DNA of 64,000 nucleotides from Aequorivita vladivostokensis (lineage in GTDB: Bacteria; Bacteroidota; Bacteroidia; Flavobacteriales; Flavobacteriaceae): positions 1-64,000 of the forward strand of contig NZ_JSVU01000006.1 of the NCBI RefSeq assembly GCF_000952855.1, given 5' to 3'. Of the stretch, positions 43,554-52,483 are shown piece after piece. The position numbers and the translations under genes are program-made. How positions within the stretch are numbered: position 1 is the first letter of the stretch; each line of letters begins with the position of its first letter. The notes beneath the pieces were generated by a model. It did no database searches. It was not told the origin of the DNA and worked only from the letters and a program-made list of their open reading frames with translations.

Positions 43554-44677
43554 ATTTGTGGACTCCCATGGGTTTTTTCAATGAGGGCTGGAACCAAGGA
43601 TGGAAATGTTTTTACCATAGCAAATCCAACTTTTGAAGCAAACGGGTGCATTAAAATTTGCTGTATATATCTTCCGGTCTTCAATCTCGAGTCAAATTCA
43701 TTGTGCCACTGGCTTGCGTAGCGTTTCTCCATCAATGCTCTGTCATAATTTTTCGTCTTAAATAACTTAAGAAACATTTCAGAAAAAAGTTGGGCGCTCC
43801 TTATAGCCATTGCCATCCCATTTCCGCACAGCGGATGTATGAGCCCAGCGCTGTCGCCCACCATAAATATATGGTTTTCCACGGGTTTCTTTTTCCGAAA
43901 GGATATTTGACTGATTGCTAAAGGTTTATTAAAGAGTGGTTTTGCTGTGTTGAAGAATTCATCCAGAAATGGATTTTTTGAAAGTTCCTGCTTTTGAAAA
44001 GTTTCAATATCCCCATATTTCTTAAAAGACTTTAACGTTGCCAAATAACAGGCGTTTACAGCGCCAGTTTCTGTTTTGCTAAGCCCGCAGTAGCCGCCAT
44101 TAAAATTGTGAAGTGCCACGCTATCACTCGGAAAATCATATTCATAATGAGCCTTAACGCCTAGCCATGGCGAATTCTTTTGCATAAATTTTCTGTTCAA
44201 AAAAGTATCAATATTTGATCTTTTACCGAAGGCGCCCACTACAAAATCTGCAAGCAGGGCGGTTTTCTTTTGGGTAGTAACACGAAATTGATTTTCTTCA
44301 AAAATTACTTTTTCAACCGTGTCGAACAATACTTTTGCTTTATTTTTTAACGCTTCAAAAAGCATATTATCAAAAGTATAGCGGCTTATTCCAAAACCGC
44401 CGAGTGGCAAGTGGGCTGTAATTGGGTTTCCATTTGTATCAGTAATTTCAAATTTTGAAATCTGCTTTGCTCCTACCGAGAATGGATCAATGCCAAGATA
44501 TTGTAAATATGGCAAAACTTCGTTGCTAACGTACTCGCCACATACCTTGTGATTGGGATACTCATTTTTTTCTACCAGACACACCGAAATATTTTGCGAT
44601 GCAAGATGCAAGGCTGTGGTAAGGCCAGCCAGTCCGCCGCCAATTATTATTACATCCCATTTTTGATAGCTGTCCAT
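43550..44677 (-). CDS. FAD-dependent oxidoreductase (geranylgeranyl-reductase-like)
   Basis: 375 residues from the ATG at 44677; the frame continues to 44710, but that lies in a terminator. GxGxxG: DVIIIGGGLAGLTTALHLASQN; second FAD motif VGDSAGLIHPLCGNGMAMAIRSA. This is the PHBH-like/geranylgeranyl reductase branch; in a phenolic-lipid pathway it would hydroxylate or oxidise the ring. First gene of the operon. Confidence 0.85.
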   Translation of the reverse strand: MDSYQKWDVIIIGGGLAGLTTALHLASQNISVCLVEKNEYPNHKVCGEYVSNEVLPYLQYLGIDPFSVGAKQISKFEITDTNGNPITAHLPLGGFGISRYTFDNMLFEALKNKAKVLFDTVEKVIFEENQFRVTTQKKTALLADFVVGAFGKRSNIDTFLNRKFMQKNSPWLGVKAHYEYDFPSDSVALHNFNGGYCGLSKTETGAVNACYLATLKSFKKYGDIETFQKQELSKNPFLDEFFNTAKPLFNKPLAISQISFRKKKPVENHIFMVGDSAGLIHPLCGNGMAMAIRSAQLFSEMFLKLFKTKNYDRALMEKRYASQWHNEFDSRLKTGRYIQQILMHPFASKVGFAMVKTFPSLVPALIEKTHGSPQI

Positions 44678-44691
44678 ACTTCGTTTAAAAC

Positions 44692-44727
44692 TAAAAAAAA
44701 TCCCGTCCAAATATGGTACGGGATTTT
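44692..44727 (-). terminator. Terminator of the OmpA-like gene
   Basis: On the minus strand AAAATCCCGT ... ACGGGATTTT is followed by eight T. It separates the envelope genes from the downstream polyketide operon and lies across the upstream in-frame extension of the FAD gene. Confidence 0.85.
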
Positions 44728-44746
44728 AAAAATTTTAATTTATTTT

Positions 44747-45454
44747 TTATTCGCCTGCTTGGTTTTGGGCATCTTTCTTCATTTTCTCATTCGGAATGAT
44801 GGCAAGGTTAACACGGCGGTTCTTTGCACGGCCTTCAGCTGTTGAGTTGTCTGCCACTGGAGCGGTTTCACCATACCAGTTAGTAGTAAACCTCGAAGGA
44901 CTTAAGCCTTTATTTTGTGTAAAATAATTGGTAACGGCTTGTGCTCTATTTTTAGAGAGCGTCATATTCATTTCATCAGCCCCTACGCTATCGGTATGTC
45001 CCACAACCAAAACATTGGTGTCAGGATATTCCTTTAGGATATTTGCTAATTTATCCAAAGTAGCTTGCGACGCGGGATTGATATTATACTTTGCAGTGTC
45101 AAAATATACCCCGCTATTCTCGTCAAAAGTAACAACGATACCGTCATCAACTCTTTCTACTTGGGCACCGGGGATTTCCTGCTCAATTTTTTGGGCTTGT
45201 TTGTCCATTTTGGCACCAATAAGTACTCCGGCACCACCACCAACAACACCGCCGATTACGGCACCGAGTTCTCCGTTACCTCCTTTTCCAATATTGTTAC
45301 CAAGTATTGCTCCAAGTACGGCCCCGCTGGTAGCACCAATTACGGCACCCTTCTGCTTGTTATTGGCATTTCGTGTAGCTTCACAACTTGTTAAGCTAAT
45401 AACAAATGTAAATGCCAATGCAATTAATGCGGTTTGTTTAAAAAATGTCTTCAT
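44747..45454 (-). CDS. OmpA-family lipoprotein with glycine zipper
   Basis: 235 residues. Lipobox in FVISLTSC; glycine-zipper segment (GAVIGATSGAVLGAILGNNIGKGG...) at about 35-85, then an OmpA C-terminal peptidoglycan-binding domain (VLVVGHTDSVGADEMN, LSKNRAQAVTNYF, NRRVNLAI). Likely anchors the outer membrane to peptidoglycan. 5 bp downstream of the lipocalin-like gene. Confidence 0.9.
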   Translation of the reverse strand: MKTFFKQTALIALAFTFVISLTSCEATRNANNKQKGAVIGATSGAVLGAILGNNIGKGGNGELGAVIGGVVGGGAGVLIGAKMDKQAQKIEQEIPGAQVERVDDGIVVTFDENSGVYFDTAKYNINPASQATLDKLANILKEYPDTNVLVVGHTDSVGADEMNMTLSKNRAQAVTNYFTQNKGLSPSRFTTNWYGETAPVADNSTAEGRAKNRRVNLAIIPNEKMKKDAQNQAGE

Positions 45455-45459
45455 AAGAT

Positions 45460-45939
45460 TTAGTCTTGAATTTTAGAAAAGTTCATATTTATTTTAAATG
45501 GTTTACCATCCAAATTAACCGTTTGTTCCCAACGCATAGACGAATCATTCAGCTGCGCTAGACGTAATCTGTAGCCGGCATTAGTTTCTGATTTGCCTTT
45601 GGCATTGGTTGGTTTCAATAGGAAATCGTACAGCCCTGAAGTTGGGTCAATTTCCTGAATGGTAAAAATGAAATTGCGTTCACCGGTAGGACAATTGGGA
45701 TTGTCAACTGTATAATTACCAGTATTGTTATTCGGAATAAACCTCCAGGAACTTCCTTCAATACATTCTACGGAAGTATCATTGAATAAAGTTACATTAT
45801 AGGTTCCCGAGGAATCATAAGTGATATTGTCCAAGGACCAATACCCTTTTATTACTTTTCGTGATTCTTGAACGGTCTTCGGTGTACCGCAAGCGAATGT
45901 TGTGGCTGCAATTACAGCCAGAATGAGGAATTTTTTCAT
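45460..45939 (-). CDS. Lipocalin-like lipoprotein
   Basis: 159 residues. Signal with lipobox (AATTFAC); body starts VIKGYWSLDNITY, a G-x-W lipocalin-type start, followed by beta-strands. In Flavobacteria this pair (lipocalin family, OmpA with glycine zipper) is a recurring neighbourhood. Outer-membrane or periplasmic; ligand unknown. Confidence 0.8.
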   Translation of the reverse strand: MKKFLILAVIAATTFACGTPKTVQESRKVIKGYWSLDNITYDSSGTYNVTLFNDTSVECIEGSSWRFIPNNNTGNYTVDNPNCPTGERNFIFTIQEIDPTSGLYDFLLKPTNAKGKSETNAGYRLRLAQLNDSSMRWEQTVNLDGKPFKINMNFSKIQD

Positions 45940-45975
45940 AAAGTTTAAATTAGTTTTGAATTGTTTAAGTAGCGA

Positions 45976-46137
45976 TTATCTTCTGAATAATCTTGAAAGT
46001 AATGATAGTACCAAAAGCACTAAGAAAATGTAAAAAATAATTTTTGCGATATCTGCGGCACCTTCTGCAATACCACCAAATCCAAAAATTGCTGCAATAA
46101 TTGCAATAACTAGAAAAATAATGATCCAACGTAACAT
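45976..46137 (-). CDS. DUF1328 (YtjA-like) small membrane protein
   Basis: 53 residues: [20 protein letters not shown], then a [18 protein letters not shown] segment and a basic end RLFRR. This matches UPF0391/DUF1328, a two-helix membrane protein. It is too short for many gene callers. Start cat at 46135-46137; stop at 45976. Confidence 0.88.
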   Translation of the reverse strand: MLRWIIIFLVIAIIAAIFGFGGIAEGAADIAKIIFYIFLVLLVLSLLSRLFRR

Positions 46138-46234
46138 AATAAGTAGTTTTAATGATTAGTATGCTACTAAAGTAAATAACAATTTTAACGTTTCGACCGT
46201 CTTTATCTAAAGTTTAACAAGGAATGTTAAATTA

Positions 46235-48244
46235 TTAGTAAGACAATAATTCCAATAGGTTTTCTTTAAATTTTTCTTTAGGAAGATAGCCAGATTCTAA
46301 ATTTGCGGCAAAGGGAATTGGTGTTTCCAAACTCGCAACACGCTTAACGGGAGCGTCCAGATGCTCAAAACAATTTTCGGTGATCAAAGCCGAAATATCT
46401 GAAGCAATACCGCCAAACATTGAATCTTCTTGCAGGATGATAGCCTTGCCGGTCTTCTTCACAGATTTATAAATAGCTTCGGTGTCCAAAGGAACCAGCG
46501 TTCTTAAATCTATAAGGTCGGCTTTGATTTCCGGATTTTGCTCCAATGTTTCCAAAGCCCAATGTACGCCGGCTCCGTATGTTATAATTGTAACGTCCTT
46601 TCCTTCTTTTAAAAGAGATGCTTTTCCCAAAGGCAGTGTGTAATAATCCGTTGGCACATCTTGGCGAATACTTCTATACAATGCTTTGTGTTCAAAAAAC
46701 ATCACAGGATTGGGGTCTTCAATACTTGTAGCCAGCAGCCCTTTTGCGTCATACGGAAATGCGGGATATACAACTTTTAATCCGGGCGTGTGGGTGAACC
46801 AAGCTTCGTTAGTTTGGCTGTGGAAAGGCCCCGCTCCCACTCCTGCGCCACAGGGCATGCGCACAACCACATCTGCTTTTTCGTTCCAGCGGTAATGGCT
46901 CTTCGCGAGATAATTTATGATTGGGTTAAAGCCCGAAGTCACAAAATCGGCAAACTGCATTTCCACAACCGCTTTGTAGCCATTGATGGAAAGTCCCATT
47001 GCCGCAGAAACAATTGCAGATTCACAGATAGGTGTATTTCGAACTCGGTCTTTCCCAAATTGCTCCACAAAACCTTCGGTAATTTTAAAAACGCCCCCGT
47101 ATTCCGCCACGTCCTGTCCCATTATAACCAGGTTATCATGCCGCTTCATGGATTGTTTTAATCCTTGGGAAATGGCATCGATCAAGCGAATATTTTCCTT
47201 AGCAGAATTCGCAGTAACTTCTTCATAATTAAACGGTTTGTAAACATCATTTAATTCGATTGTTTCATTGAATTCTATTTTTGGCTCCGCAAAGGCGATG
47301 TCGAGATTTTCATCTATTTCCCGTTTAAACTCCTCCCGAAATTGCTGTATTTTTTCTTCGGAAAGGACGCCTTCATTCAGCAGATAGGTTTCATAATTCA
47401 ACAGCGGATCGCGCAAGCCCCACTCGTCAATTAAATTGGTCGAAACATATTTGGTACCGCTCGCCTCTTCATGACCGCGCATTCGGAAGGTTTTGAATTC
47501 CAAAAGAATCGGACGCGGATTAGTGCGCATACTTTCTACCAAGTCCTTTAATTTTGTGTAAACCTCCAAAATATTGTTCCCCTCAATTATATGGGCCTCC
47601 ATTCCGTAGCCTTTTCCGCGGTCTGCAATATGCTCGCAATTGTATTGCTCGTTTGTAGGCGTGGAAAGACCATATCCATTATTTTCAACACAAAATAAAA
47701 CTGGAAGTTGCCAAACAGAAGCTACATTCAGTGCCTCGTGAATATCACCTTCGCTTGTTCCGCCTTCTCCAGTAAATACTGCACAGACTTTATTGTTTCC
47801 CTTCAACTTATTAGCCAGTGCAATGCCATCGGCAACGCCAAACTGCGGCCCCAAATGCGAAATCATCCCCACAATGTGGAATTCCTGCGTGCCAAAGTGA
47901 AAACTTCTATCACGGCCTTTGGTAAATCCGTTTGCTTTTCCCTGCCATTGCGAAAACAAGCGGTGCAACGGAATGTCGCGCATTGTGAAAACAGCGAGGT
48001 TTCTATGCATTGGCAAAATATATTCATCTTTGTCCAACACCGCCGTGATTCCTACCGAAATAGCTTCCTGCCCTATGCCGCTGAACCATTTTGAAACCTT
48101 CCCCTGTCGAAGCAAAATCAGCATTTTTTCTTCTATCAGCCTCGGTTTCAACATGCCGCGGTATAATTTTAATAAGGTAGCGTCATCGAGGTCTTTTCGG
48201 TTATAGTCGAAGAAAATTTGGGTGGAGGTTTCTGGTTTCATCAT
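46235..48244 (-). CDS. Branched-chain 2-oxoacid dehydrogenase E1, fused alpha-beta
   Basis: 669 residues. The N-terminal half is E1-alpha: RMRGHEEASG, TPP motif around FTGEGGTSEGDIHEALNVASVWQLPVLFCVENNGYG. The C-terminal half is E1-beta: VIMGQDVAEYGGVFKITEGF, EMQFADFVTSGFNPIINYLAK, GAGVGAGPFHSQTNEAW. The fused form is characteristic of Bacteroidota; it decarboxylates branched-chain 2-oxoacids for branched fatty acid starters. No E2 is adjacent. Confidence 0.92.
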   Translation of the reverse strand: MMKPETSTQIFFDYNRKDLDDATLLKLYRGMLKPRLIEEKMLILLRQGKVSKWFSGIGQEAISVGITAVLDKDEYILPMHRNLAVFTMRDIPLHRLFSQWQGKANGFTKGRDRSFHFGTQEFHIVGMISHLGPQFGVADGIALANKLKGNNKVCAVFTGEGGTSEGDIHEALNVASVWQLPVLFCVENNGYGLSTPTNEQYNCEHIADRGKGYGMEAHIIEGNNILEVYTKLKDLVESMRTNPRPILLEFKTFRMRGHEEASGTKYVSTNLIDEWGLRDPLLNYETYLLNEGVLSEEKIQQFREEFKREIDENLDIAFAEPKIEFNETIELNDVYKPFNYEEVTANSAKENIRLIDAISQGLKQSMKRHDNLVIMGQDVAEYGGVFKITEGFVEQFGKDRVRNTPICESAIVSAAMGLSINGYKAVVEMQFADFVTSGFNPIINYLAKSHYRWNEKADVVVRMPCGAGVGAGPFHSQTNEAWFTHTPGLKVVYPAFPYDAKGLLATSIEDPNPVMFFEHKALYRSIRQDVPTDYYTLPLGKASLLKEGKDVTIITYGAGVHWALETLEQNPEIKADLIDLRTLVPLDTEAIYKSVKKTGKAIILQEDSMFGGIASDISALITENCFEHLDAPVKRVASLETPIPFAANLESGYLPKEKFKENLLELLSY

Positions 48245-48260
48245 AAAAAATTTGCAGTAT

Positions 48261-48289
48261 CAAAAGTAGAAAAAAACCTATTGTAACAA
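48261..48289 (-). promoter_or_regulatory. Promoter of the E1 gene
   Basis: On the minus strand TTG, 18 bp, then TACTTTTG (plus-strand 48268-48261): a good TTG...TANNTTTG promoter 17 bp before the ATG. Confidence 0.65.
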
Positions 48290-48337
48290 GGATTATTAAA
48301 GAGAATATTTAGCTGCGGAAAAACTTTTACAATTTGG

Positions 48338-48345
48338 TATCTTTG
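48338..48345 (+). promoter_or_regulatory. -7 box (TATCTTTG) of the 2OG-Fe(II) oxygenase gene
   Basis: A perfect TANNTTTG match 21 bp before the ATG at 48366. -33 not clear. Confidence 0.55.
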
Positions 48346-48365
48346 TAGCCTAAATTTTAAATGCT

Positions 48366-49316
48366 ATGAATAATATACCCAGCGTAGATTTGGCAGACTT
48401 CCTTTCCGAAGACCCAAAAAGGAAACAGAAATTTGTGGACCAAATAGGTTCTGCCTATGAAGATATAGGCTTTGTTTCGCTTAAGAACCATTTCCTCAGT
48501 GATAATTTGGTAGATGAACTTTATAAGGAGGTGAAAAGCTTTTTCGCGCTTCCGCTCGAAGTAAAGAAAAAATATGAAATTGAAGGCCTCGGTGGGCAGC
48601 GCGGGTATATATCCTTCGGAAAAGAACACGCAAAGGGCAAAAAGGAAGGCGATTTAAAGGAGTTCTGGCATTTTGGGCAGGAACCGACTGAGGACGCAAA
48701 CCTTTCCGAAGAATATCCAAAAAACGTGCAGGTAAAGGAATTGCCGGATTTCAACCACACGGGCATGGAAGCATACCGAATGCTGGAAAAAACAGGCATA
48801 TATGTTCTTCGTGCGCTGGCGCTTTATATTGGATTGGATGAGTTTTATTTTGACCATTGGGCCACGAACGGCAACAGTATTTTGCGCCCCATCCACTACC
48901 CTCCTATCACCGAAGAACCCAAAGGCGCCGTGCGAGCGGGAGCCCATGGCGATATCAATTTGATTACCTTGTTGATGGGCGCTTCCGCAGGTGGACTCCA
49001 AGTGTTGCGCAAAGACGGCGAATGGATTGACGCCATCCCTAATGAGGACGAGTTGGTTATAAATGTAGGCGATATGCTGGAAAGGCACACCAATAACAAA
49101 TTGCGCTCCACCATTCACCGCGTTGTAAACCCACCGCGCGAAGAGTGGGACCAACCACGCTATTCCATCCCTTTCTTTATGCATCCGCGCAGCGATATGA
49201 AATTGAATTGTTTGCCAGAATGTATTGACGAAGAACACCCAAAAGCCTACGAAGATATTACCGCGGGCGAATTTCTGCACCAACGTTTGGTAGAGATTGG
49301 ATTGATAAAAAAGTAA
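48366..49316 (+). CDS. 2-oxoglutarate/Fe(II) oxygenase (isopenicillin-N-synthase family)
   Basis: 316 residues. Iron ligands HGD in GAHGDINLITLLMG and the distal His in STIHRVVNPP, with 2OG-binding Arg in RYSIPFF (R-x-S). N-terminal IPSVDLADFLSEDPKRKQKF matches the DIOX_N region. Common in Flavobacteria; substrate unknown. Confidence 0.88.
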   Translation: MNNIPSVDLADFLSEDPKRKQKFVDQIGSAYEDIGFVSLKNHFLSDNLVDELYKEVKSFFALPLEVKKKYEIEGLGGQRGYISFGKEHAKGKKEGDLKEFWHFGQEPTEDANLSEEYPKNVQVKELPDFNHTGMEAYRMLEKTGIYVLRALALYIGLDEFYFDHWATNGNSILRPIHYPPITEEPKGAVRAGAHGDINLITLLMGASAGGLQVLRKDGEWIDAIPNEDELVINVGDMLERHTNNKLRSTIHRVVNPPREEWDQPRYSIPFFMHPRSDMKLNCLPECIDEEHPKAYEDITAGEFLHQRLVEIGLIKK

Positions 49317-49367
49317 ACAGTCGCAGTGGCAGTTTGCAGTTGAACCTGAAACCTGAAACCTGAAACA
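49312..49367 (+). repeat. Eight 7-bp units ending at the SUI1 start codon
   Basis: Working back from the TTG start at 49368, eight heptamers in one phase (agtaaac, agtcgca, gtggcag, tttgcag, ttgaacc, tgaaacc, tgaaacc, tgaaaca) begin inside the preceding stop region. As at lpxD and hisA the array ends exactly at the start codon; the first units are weak. Confidence 0.75.
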
Positions 49368-49697
49368 TTGAATTCTTTAGAAGACCAATTAAAAAACCTA
49401 TTTCCGGACCACGAACCAAAAGAAGTTCCTGAAACAATCGATGAACCTACAGTGTGGTTGCAGGACGAACCCTTGCTTTGCAAATATGAAAAGCGAAAAG
49501 GAAAACCAATAACAATAATAGAAGGTTATACGGGTGCTGATTTAGATTTTAAAACACTTGCGAAGGAATTGAAACAGTTTTTGGGCGTGGGCGGCAGTTT
49601 TAAAAATGAACAGATTATTATCCAAGGCGATTATCGGGATAAAATCATGCAGTTTTTAAAGGACAAGGGTTTTAAGGTGAAGCGTGTGGGCGGTTGA
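49368..49697 (+). CDS. SUI1/eIF1-like translation initiation factor
   Basis: 109 residues from a TTG start. The SUI1 fold is visible in KGKPITIIEGYTGADLDFKTLAKELKQFLGVGGSFKNEQIIIQGDYRDKIMQFLKDKGF, with the conserved core of bacterial YciH-like proteins. The YciH family influences initiation fidelity. TTG start directly behind the repeat. Confidence 0.9.
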   Translation: MNSLEDQLKNLFPDHEPKEVPETIDEPTVWLQDEPLLCKYEKRKGKPITIIEGYTGADLDFKTLAKELKQFLGVGGSFKNEQIIIQGDYRDKIMQFLKDKGFKVKRVGG

Positions 49698-49807
49698 AAA
49701 AAGTTTACAGTCGCAGTGGCAGTTTGCAGTACCCACCATTTCTAAACCTTCTAACATTTAATCCTCTTAAGCGTGCAGGCTCATAAACTCTTAAAAATTT
49801 AAACAAA
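49698..49807 (+). repeat. Heptamer-like spacer before the nucleoside phosphorylase
   Basis: Starts with the same 24 bases (49707-49730) that occur at 49317-49340 before the SUI1 gene (acagtcgcagtggcagtttg plus cagt). It then drifts into tctaaac, catttaa and ctcttaa-like words until the TTG at 49808. The phase is imperfect. Confidence 0.65.
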
Positions 49808-50689
49808 TTGAAATCTCAAACTATACAACCCAGCGAACTCATTTTAACGCCCGAAGGCAAAATCTATCATTTAGACCTTGCTCCTTCCCAATTGGCGCCC
49901 ACGATAATTACCGTTGGCGATCCGGGTCGCGTGGAAATGGTTTCAAAATATTTTGACACCGTTGAAACCACCGCCCAACATCGCGAATTTAAAACCCACA
50001 CGGGCATTTATAAAGGAAAACGCATCAGTGTGATTTCCACGGGAATTGGGCCGGACAATATCGACATTGTCTTTAATGAACTGGACGCATTGGTGAATAT
50101 AGATTTTAAAAAACGCCAAGTCAACAGAAAGCTCACTTCACTTGATATTATAAGAATTGGCACTTCCGGAGGCCTAACCCCTGAAATTGAAGTAGATAGT
50201 TTTGTGGTGAGTGCTTTGGGAATAGGATTGGATAACGTGATGCACTATTACGATAAAACCGATAAAATCTTCAATCGCGATTTTGCCCAGTCATTTATAG
50301 ACCACACCCAATGGAATCCAGACAATTCAGTTCCCTATGCCGTGGAAGCCGATAAAACTCTGCTTAAAAAATTCACTTCCGATAGAACAATTCAGGGAAT
50401 AACCATTACAAATGTTGGGTTTTACGGTCCCCAAGGCCGCGTACTTCGAGCAAAACTGAAGGATGAAAACCTTAACGAAAAACTGACCTCCTTCCGATAT
50501 AAAAGGAAAAAAATAACCAATCTGGAAATGGAAACCGCCACAATGTACGGAATGGCGAAACTTTTGGGTCATCGCGCAGTTTCAATGAACGCTATCGTAG
50601 CCAATCGCACCTCGGGAAGCTTTAGTGAAAATGCCTCAAAAACCATCGATGCGCTTATTCAATATACTTTGGAAAAAATTGCGGAATGA
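49808..50689 (+). CDS. Nucleoside phosphorylase (PNP/UDP-phosphorylase family)
   Basis: 293 residues from TTG. TIITVGDPGRVEMVSKYFD (phosphate-binding), the central SVISTGIGPDNIDIVFNELDAL and RIGTSGGLTPEIEVDSFVVS, and NLEMETATMYGMAKLLG (ribose-binding Glu-Met-Glu) are present. Hexameric NP-I type. Its stop overlaps the next gene by 4 bp (ATGA). Confidence 0.9.
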   Translation: MKSQTIQPSELILTPEGKIYHLDLAPSQLAPTIITVGDPGRVEMVSKYFDTVETTAQHREFKTHTGIYKGKRISVISTGIGPDNIDIVFNELDALVNIDFKKRQVNRKLTSLDIIRIGTSGGLTPEIEVDSFVVSALGIGLDNVMHYYDKTDKIFNRDFAQSFIDHTQWNPDNSVPYAVEADKTLLKKFTSDRTIQGITITNVGFYGPQGRVLRAKLKDENLNEKLTSFRYKRKKITNLEMETATMYGMAKLLGHRAVSMNAIVANRTSGSFSENASKTIDALIQYTLEKIAE

Positions 50690-51552
50690 AAAATTTTTTA
50701 ATCGGCGGCGTGCCGGAACACTTTAACCTACCTTGGTATATTGCCCTTCGCGATAAGGAATTTCAAAAACGAGGAATCAACCTACGGTGGAAGGATTACC
50801 CCGGCGGCACCGGGGAAATGGCGCAAGCCTTGCGTGAAAAGGAGATAGATATGGCCGTTATCCTTACCGAAGGCATTGTGCGCGACATAATCAATGGAAA
50901 CCCTTGCAAGATTGTGCAGGTTTTTGTGAAATCGCCGTTGCTTTGGGGAATTCACGTGGCCAATGCTTCCGAATACGAAGAAGTGAGCGATTTAAGAGGG
51001 ACCGATGCGGCCATTAGCCGCTATGGTTCGGGCTCTCACTTAATGGCTTTCGTAAATGCGGAAAATCATAACTGGGATTTAAAGAATGATTTAAAATTTA
51101 AGGTAATCCAGGATTTGGATGGCGCCTTGGAAGGGCTACCAAAGGGAGACGGCGACTATTTTATGTGGGAAAAATTTATGACCAAGCCCTATGTGGACAG
51201 CGGTATTTTCCGATTGGTCGGTGAGTCCCCGACCCCATGGCCAAGTTTTGTAATAGCCGTTCGAAATGATGTTTTGGAGAAAGATGGCGAAAGCATAAAA
51301 GCTATCTTGGAAGTTATAAACGCTGTAACCGAGAATTTTAAAACCCTGCCAAACATTGATGAAATGATTGCCAAACGCTACGGCCAAAAAATCGAGGACG
51401 TGCGCGAATGGCTATCTTTAACCGAATGGAGCGACCGCCAGTTGACTTCAAAAGAGCTGGAAAATATTCAGCAAAAACTGATGGATTTGGATTTAATTGA
51501 CGATAAAATACAGGAAGACAGCGTTTTATATCATTTCCAAATAAAATCTTAA
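50686..51552 (+). CDS. Periplasmic-binding-protein-like (NMT1/THI5 type) cytoplasmic protein
   Basis: 288 residues. NFLIGGVPEHFNLPWYIALRDKEFQKRGINLRWKDYPGGTGEMAQALREKEIDMAVILTEG is the start of an NMT1/TauA-like bilobed fold, but no signal peptide or lipobox is present. No THI5-type CCCFC motif. Overlaps the nucleoside phosphorylase (ATGA). Such cytoplasmic PBP-folds are known as enzymes (e.g. MqnA/MqnD, THI5); function inferred only as binding. Confidence 0.72.
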   Translation: MKNFLIGGVPEHFNLPWYIALRDKEFQKRGINLRWKDYPGGTGEMAQALREKEIDMAVILTEGIVRDIINGNPCKIVQVFVKSPLLWGIHVANASEYEEVSDLRGTDAAISRYGSGSHLMAFVNAENHNWDLKNDLKFKVIQDLDGALEGLPKGDGDYFMWEKFMTKPYVDSGIFRLVGESPTPWPSFVIAVRNDVLEKDGESIKAILEVINAVTENFKTLPNIDEMIAKRYGQKIEDVREWLSLTEWSDRQLTSKELENIQQKLMDLDLIDDKIQEDSVLYHFQIKS

Positions 51553-51607
51553 TATTTACGCAACCCTACCGAGCTAAGTGCATCTTGTTTATATAAAAAC
51601 AACTATT

Positions 51608-51715
51608 ATGACTACTTTCTTAATCGTTCTGGGGGCGTTATTAGTCACAAACTTTTTGCTATTGCAGTTTAGCTGCAACGACGCCACAGAACCCGAAACA
51701 CCTGAAGAAGAATAG
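51608..51715 (+). CDS. 35-residue membrane peptide
   Basis: MTTFLIVLGALLVTNFLLLQ then FSCNDATEPETPEEE. One membrane helix and an acidic tail. A clean small frame with its own spacing; similar peptides (a short TM plus SCN/SCK) exist in Flavobacteria, from memory. Too short for most gene callers. Orphan; function unknown. Confidence 0.5.
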   Translation: MTTFLIVLGALLVTNFLLLQFSCNDATEPETPEEE

Positions 51716-51811
51716 AAAATTTCTCCCCGTTTCTATTCTTTATTATTTATTTTTATATCTTATTGTTTATTCAGGCTTTCCCTTTTAAGGCTGCTGAGCG
51801 ATGCCGAAGCA

Positions 51812-52477
51812 CTACCAATTAATCGGAACCTCTCCCTTTTCCTTTAAAAATTCATTTGCCTTACTGAAGTGTTTGTTGCCAAACCAATAGCCTCTATTCG
51901 CGGCTAATGGCGATGGATGTCCACTAGTCAGCACCAGATGTTTTGAAGAATCAACCTTAGCCCCTTTCTTCTTTGCCGGCCCGCCCCAAAGCATAAAAAC
52001 CAGACCTTCCCTTTCCGTTGAAAGTTTTTCGATTACGGCGTCCGTAAATTTTTCCCATCCCTTATTTTGATGGCTTCCCGCTTGGTGCGCCCGAACCGTC
52101 AACGTGGCATTTAAAAGCAAAACCCCTTGGTCCGCCCAGCGTTGCAAATTTCCGTTGTTCGGAATGGCCGTACCCACATCGGTCCGTATCTCTTCAAAAA
52201 TATTTTTAAGCGAAGGCGGCATAGCTACTTCTTTGCCTACCGAAAAACATAGACCATGGGCTTGCCCCGGTCCGTGATATGGGTCCTGCCCTATTATCAC
52301 AACTTTCACCTCATTAAAGGGAGTGTGGTTGAAGGCCGAAAAAATCTGCTTTCCAGGAGGAAAACACTTTGAAGACGCGTACTCATTCTTTACAAATTCG
52401 ACCAAATTCTTGAAATAGGGTTTTTCGAACTCATCTTTTAAAATGGCTTTCCAACCCGGCTCAATTGTTACCTCCAT
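51812..52477 (-). CDS. ung: Uracil-DNA glycosylase
   Basis: 221 residues, family 1. GQDPYHGPGQAHGLCFSV (catalytic Asp region), LLNATLTVRAHQAGSH and the HPSPLAANRG loop with the catalytic His. Removes uracil from DNA. Divergent from mutS2. Confidence 0.97.
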   Translation of the reverse strand: MEVTIEPGWKAILKDEFEKPYFKNLVEFVKNEYASSKCFPPGKQIFSAFNHTPFNEVKVVIIGQDPYHGPGQAHGLCFSVGKEVAMPPSLKNIFEEIRTDVGTAIPNNGNLQRWADQGVLLLNATLTVRAHQAGSHQNKGWEKFTDAVIEKLSTEREGLVFMLWGGPAKKKGAKVDSSKHLVLTSGHPSPLAANRGYWFGNKHFSKANEFLKEKGEVPINW

Positions 52478-52483
52478 TATTGT

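Noticed and set aside
44678-44710. Longer start for the FAD oxidoreductase
   Set aside because: It would lie inside the OmpA gene terminator; MDSYQKWDVIIIGGG is the usual N-terminus.
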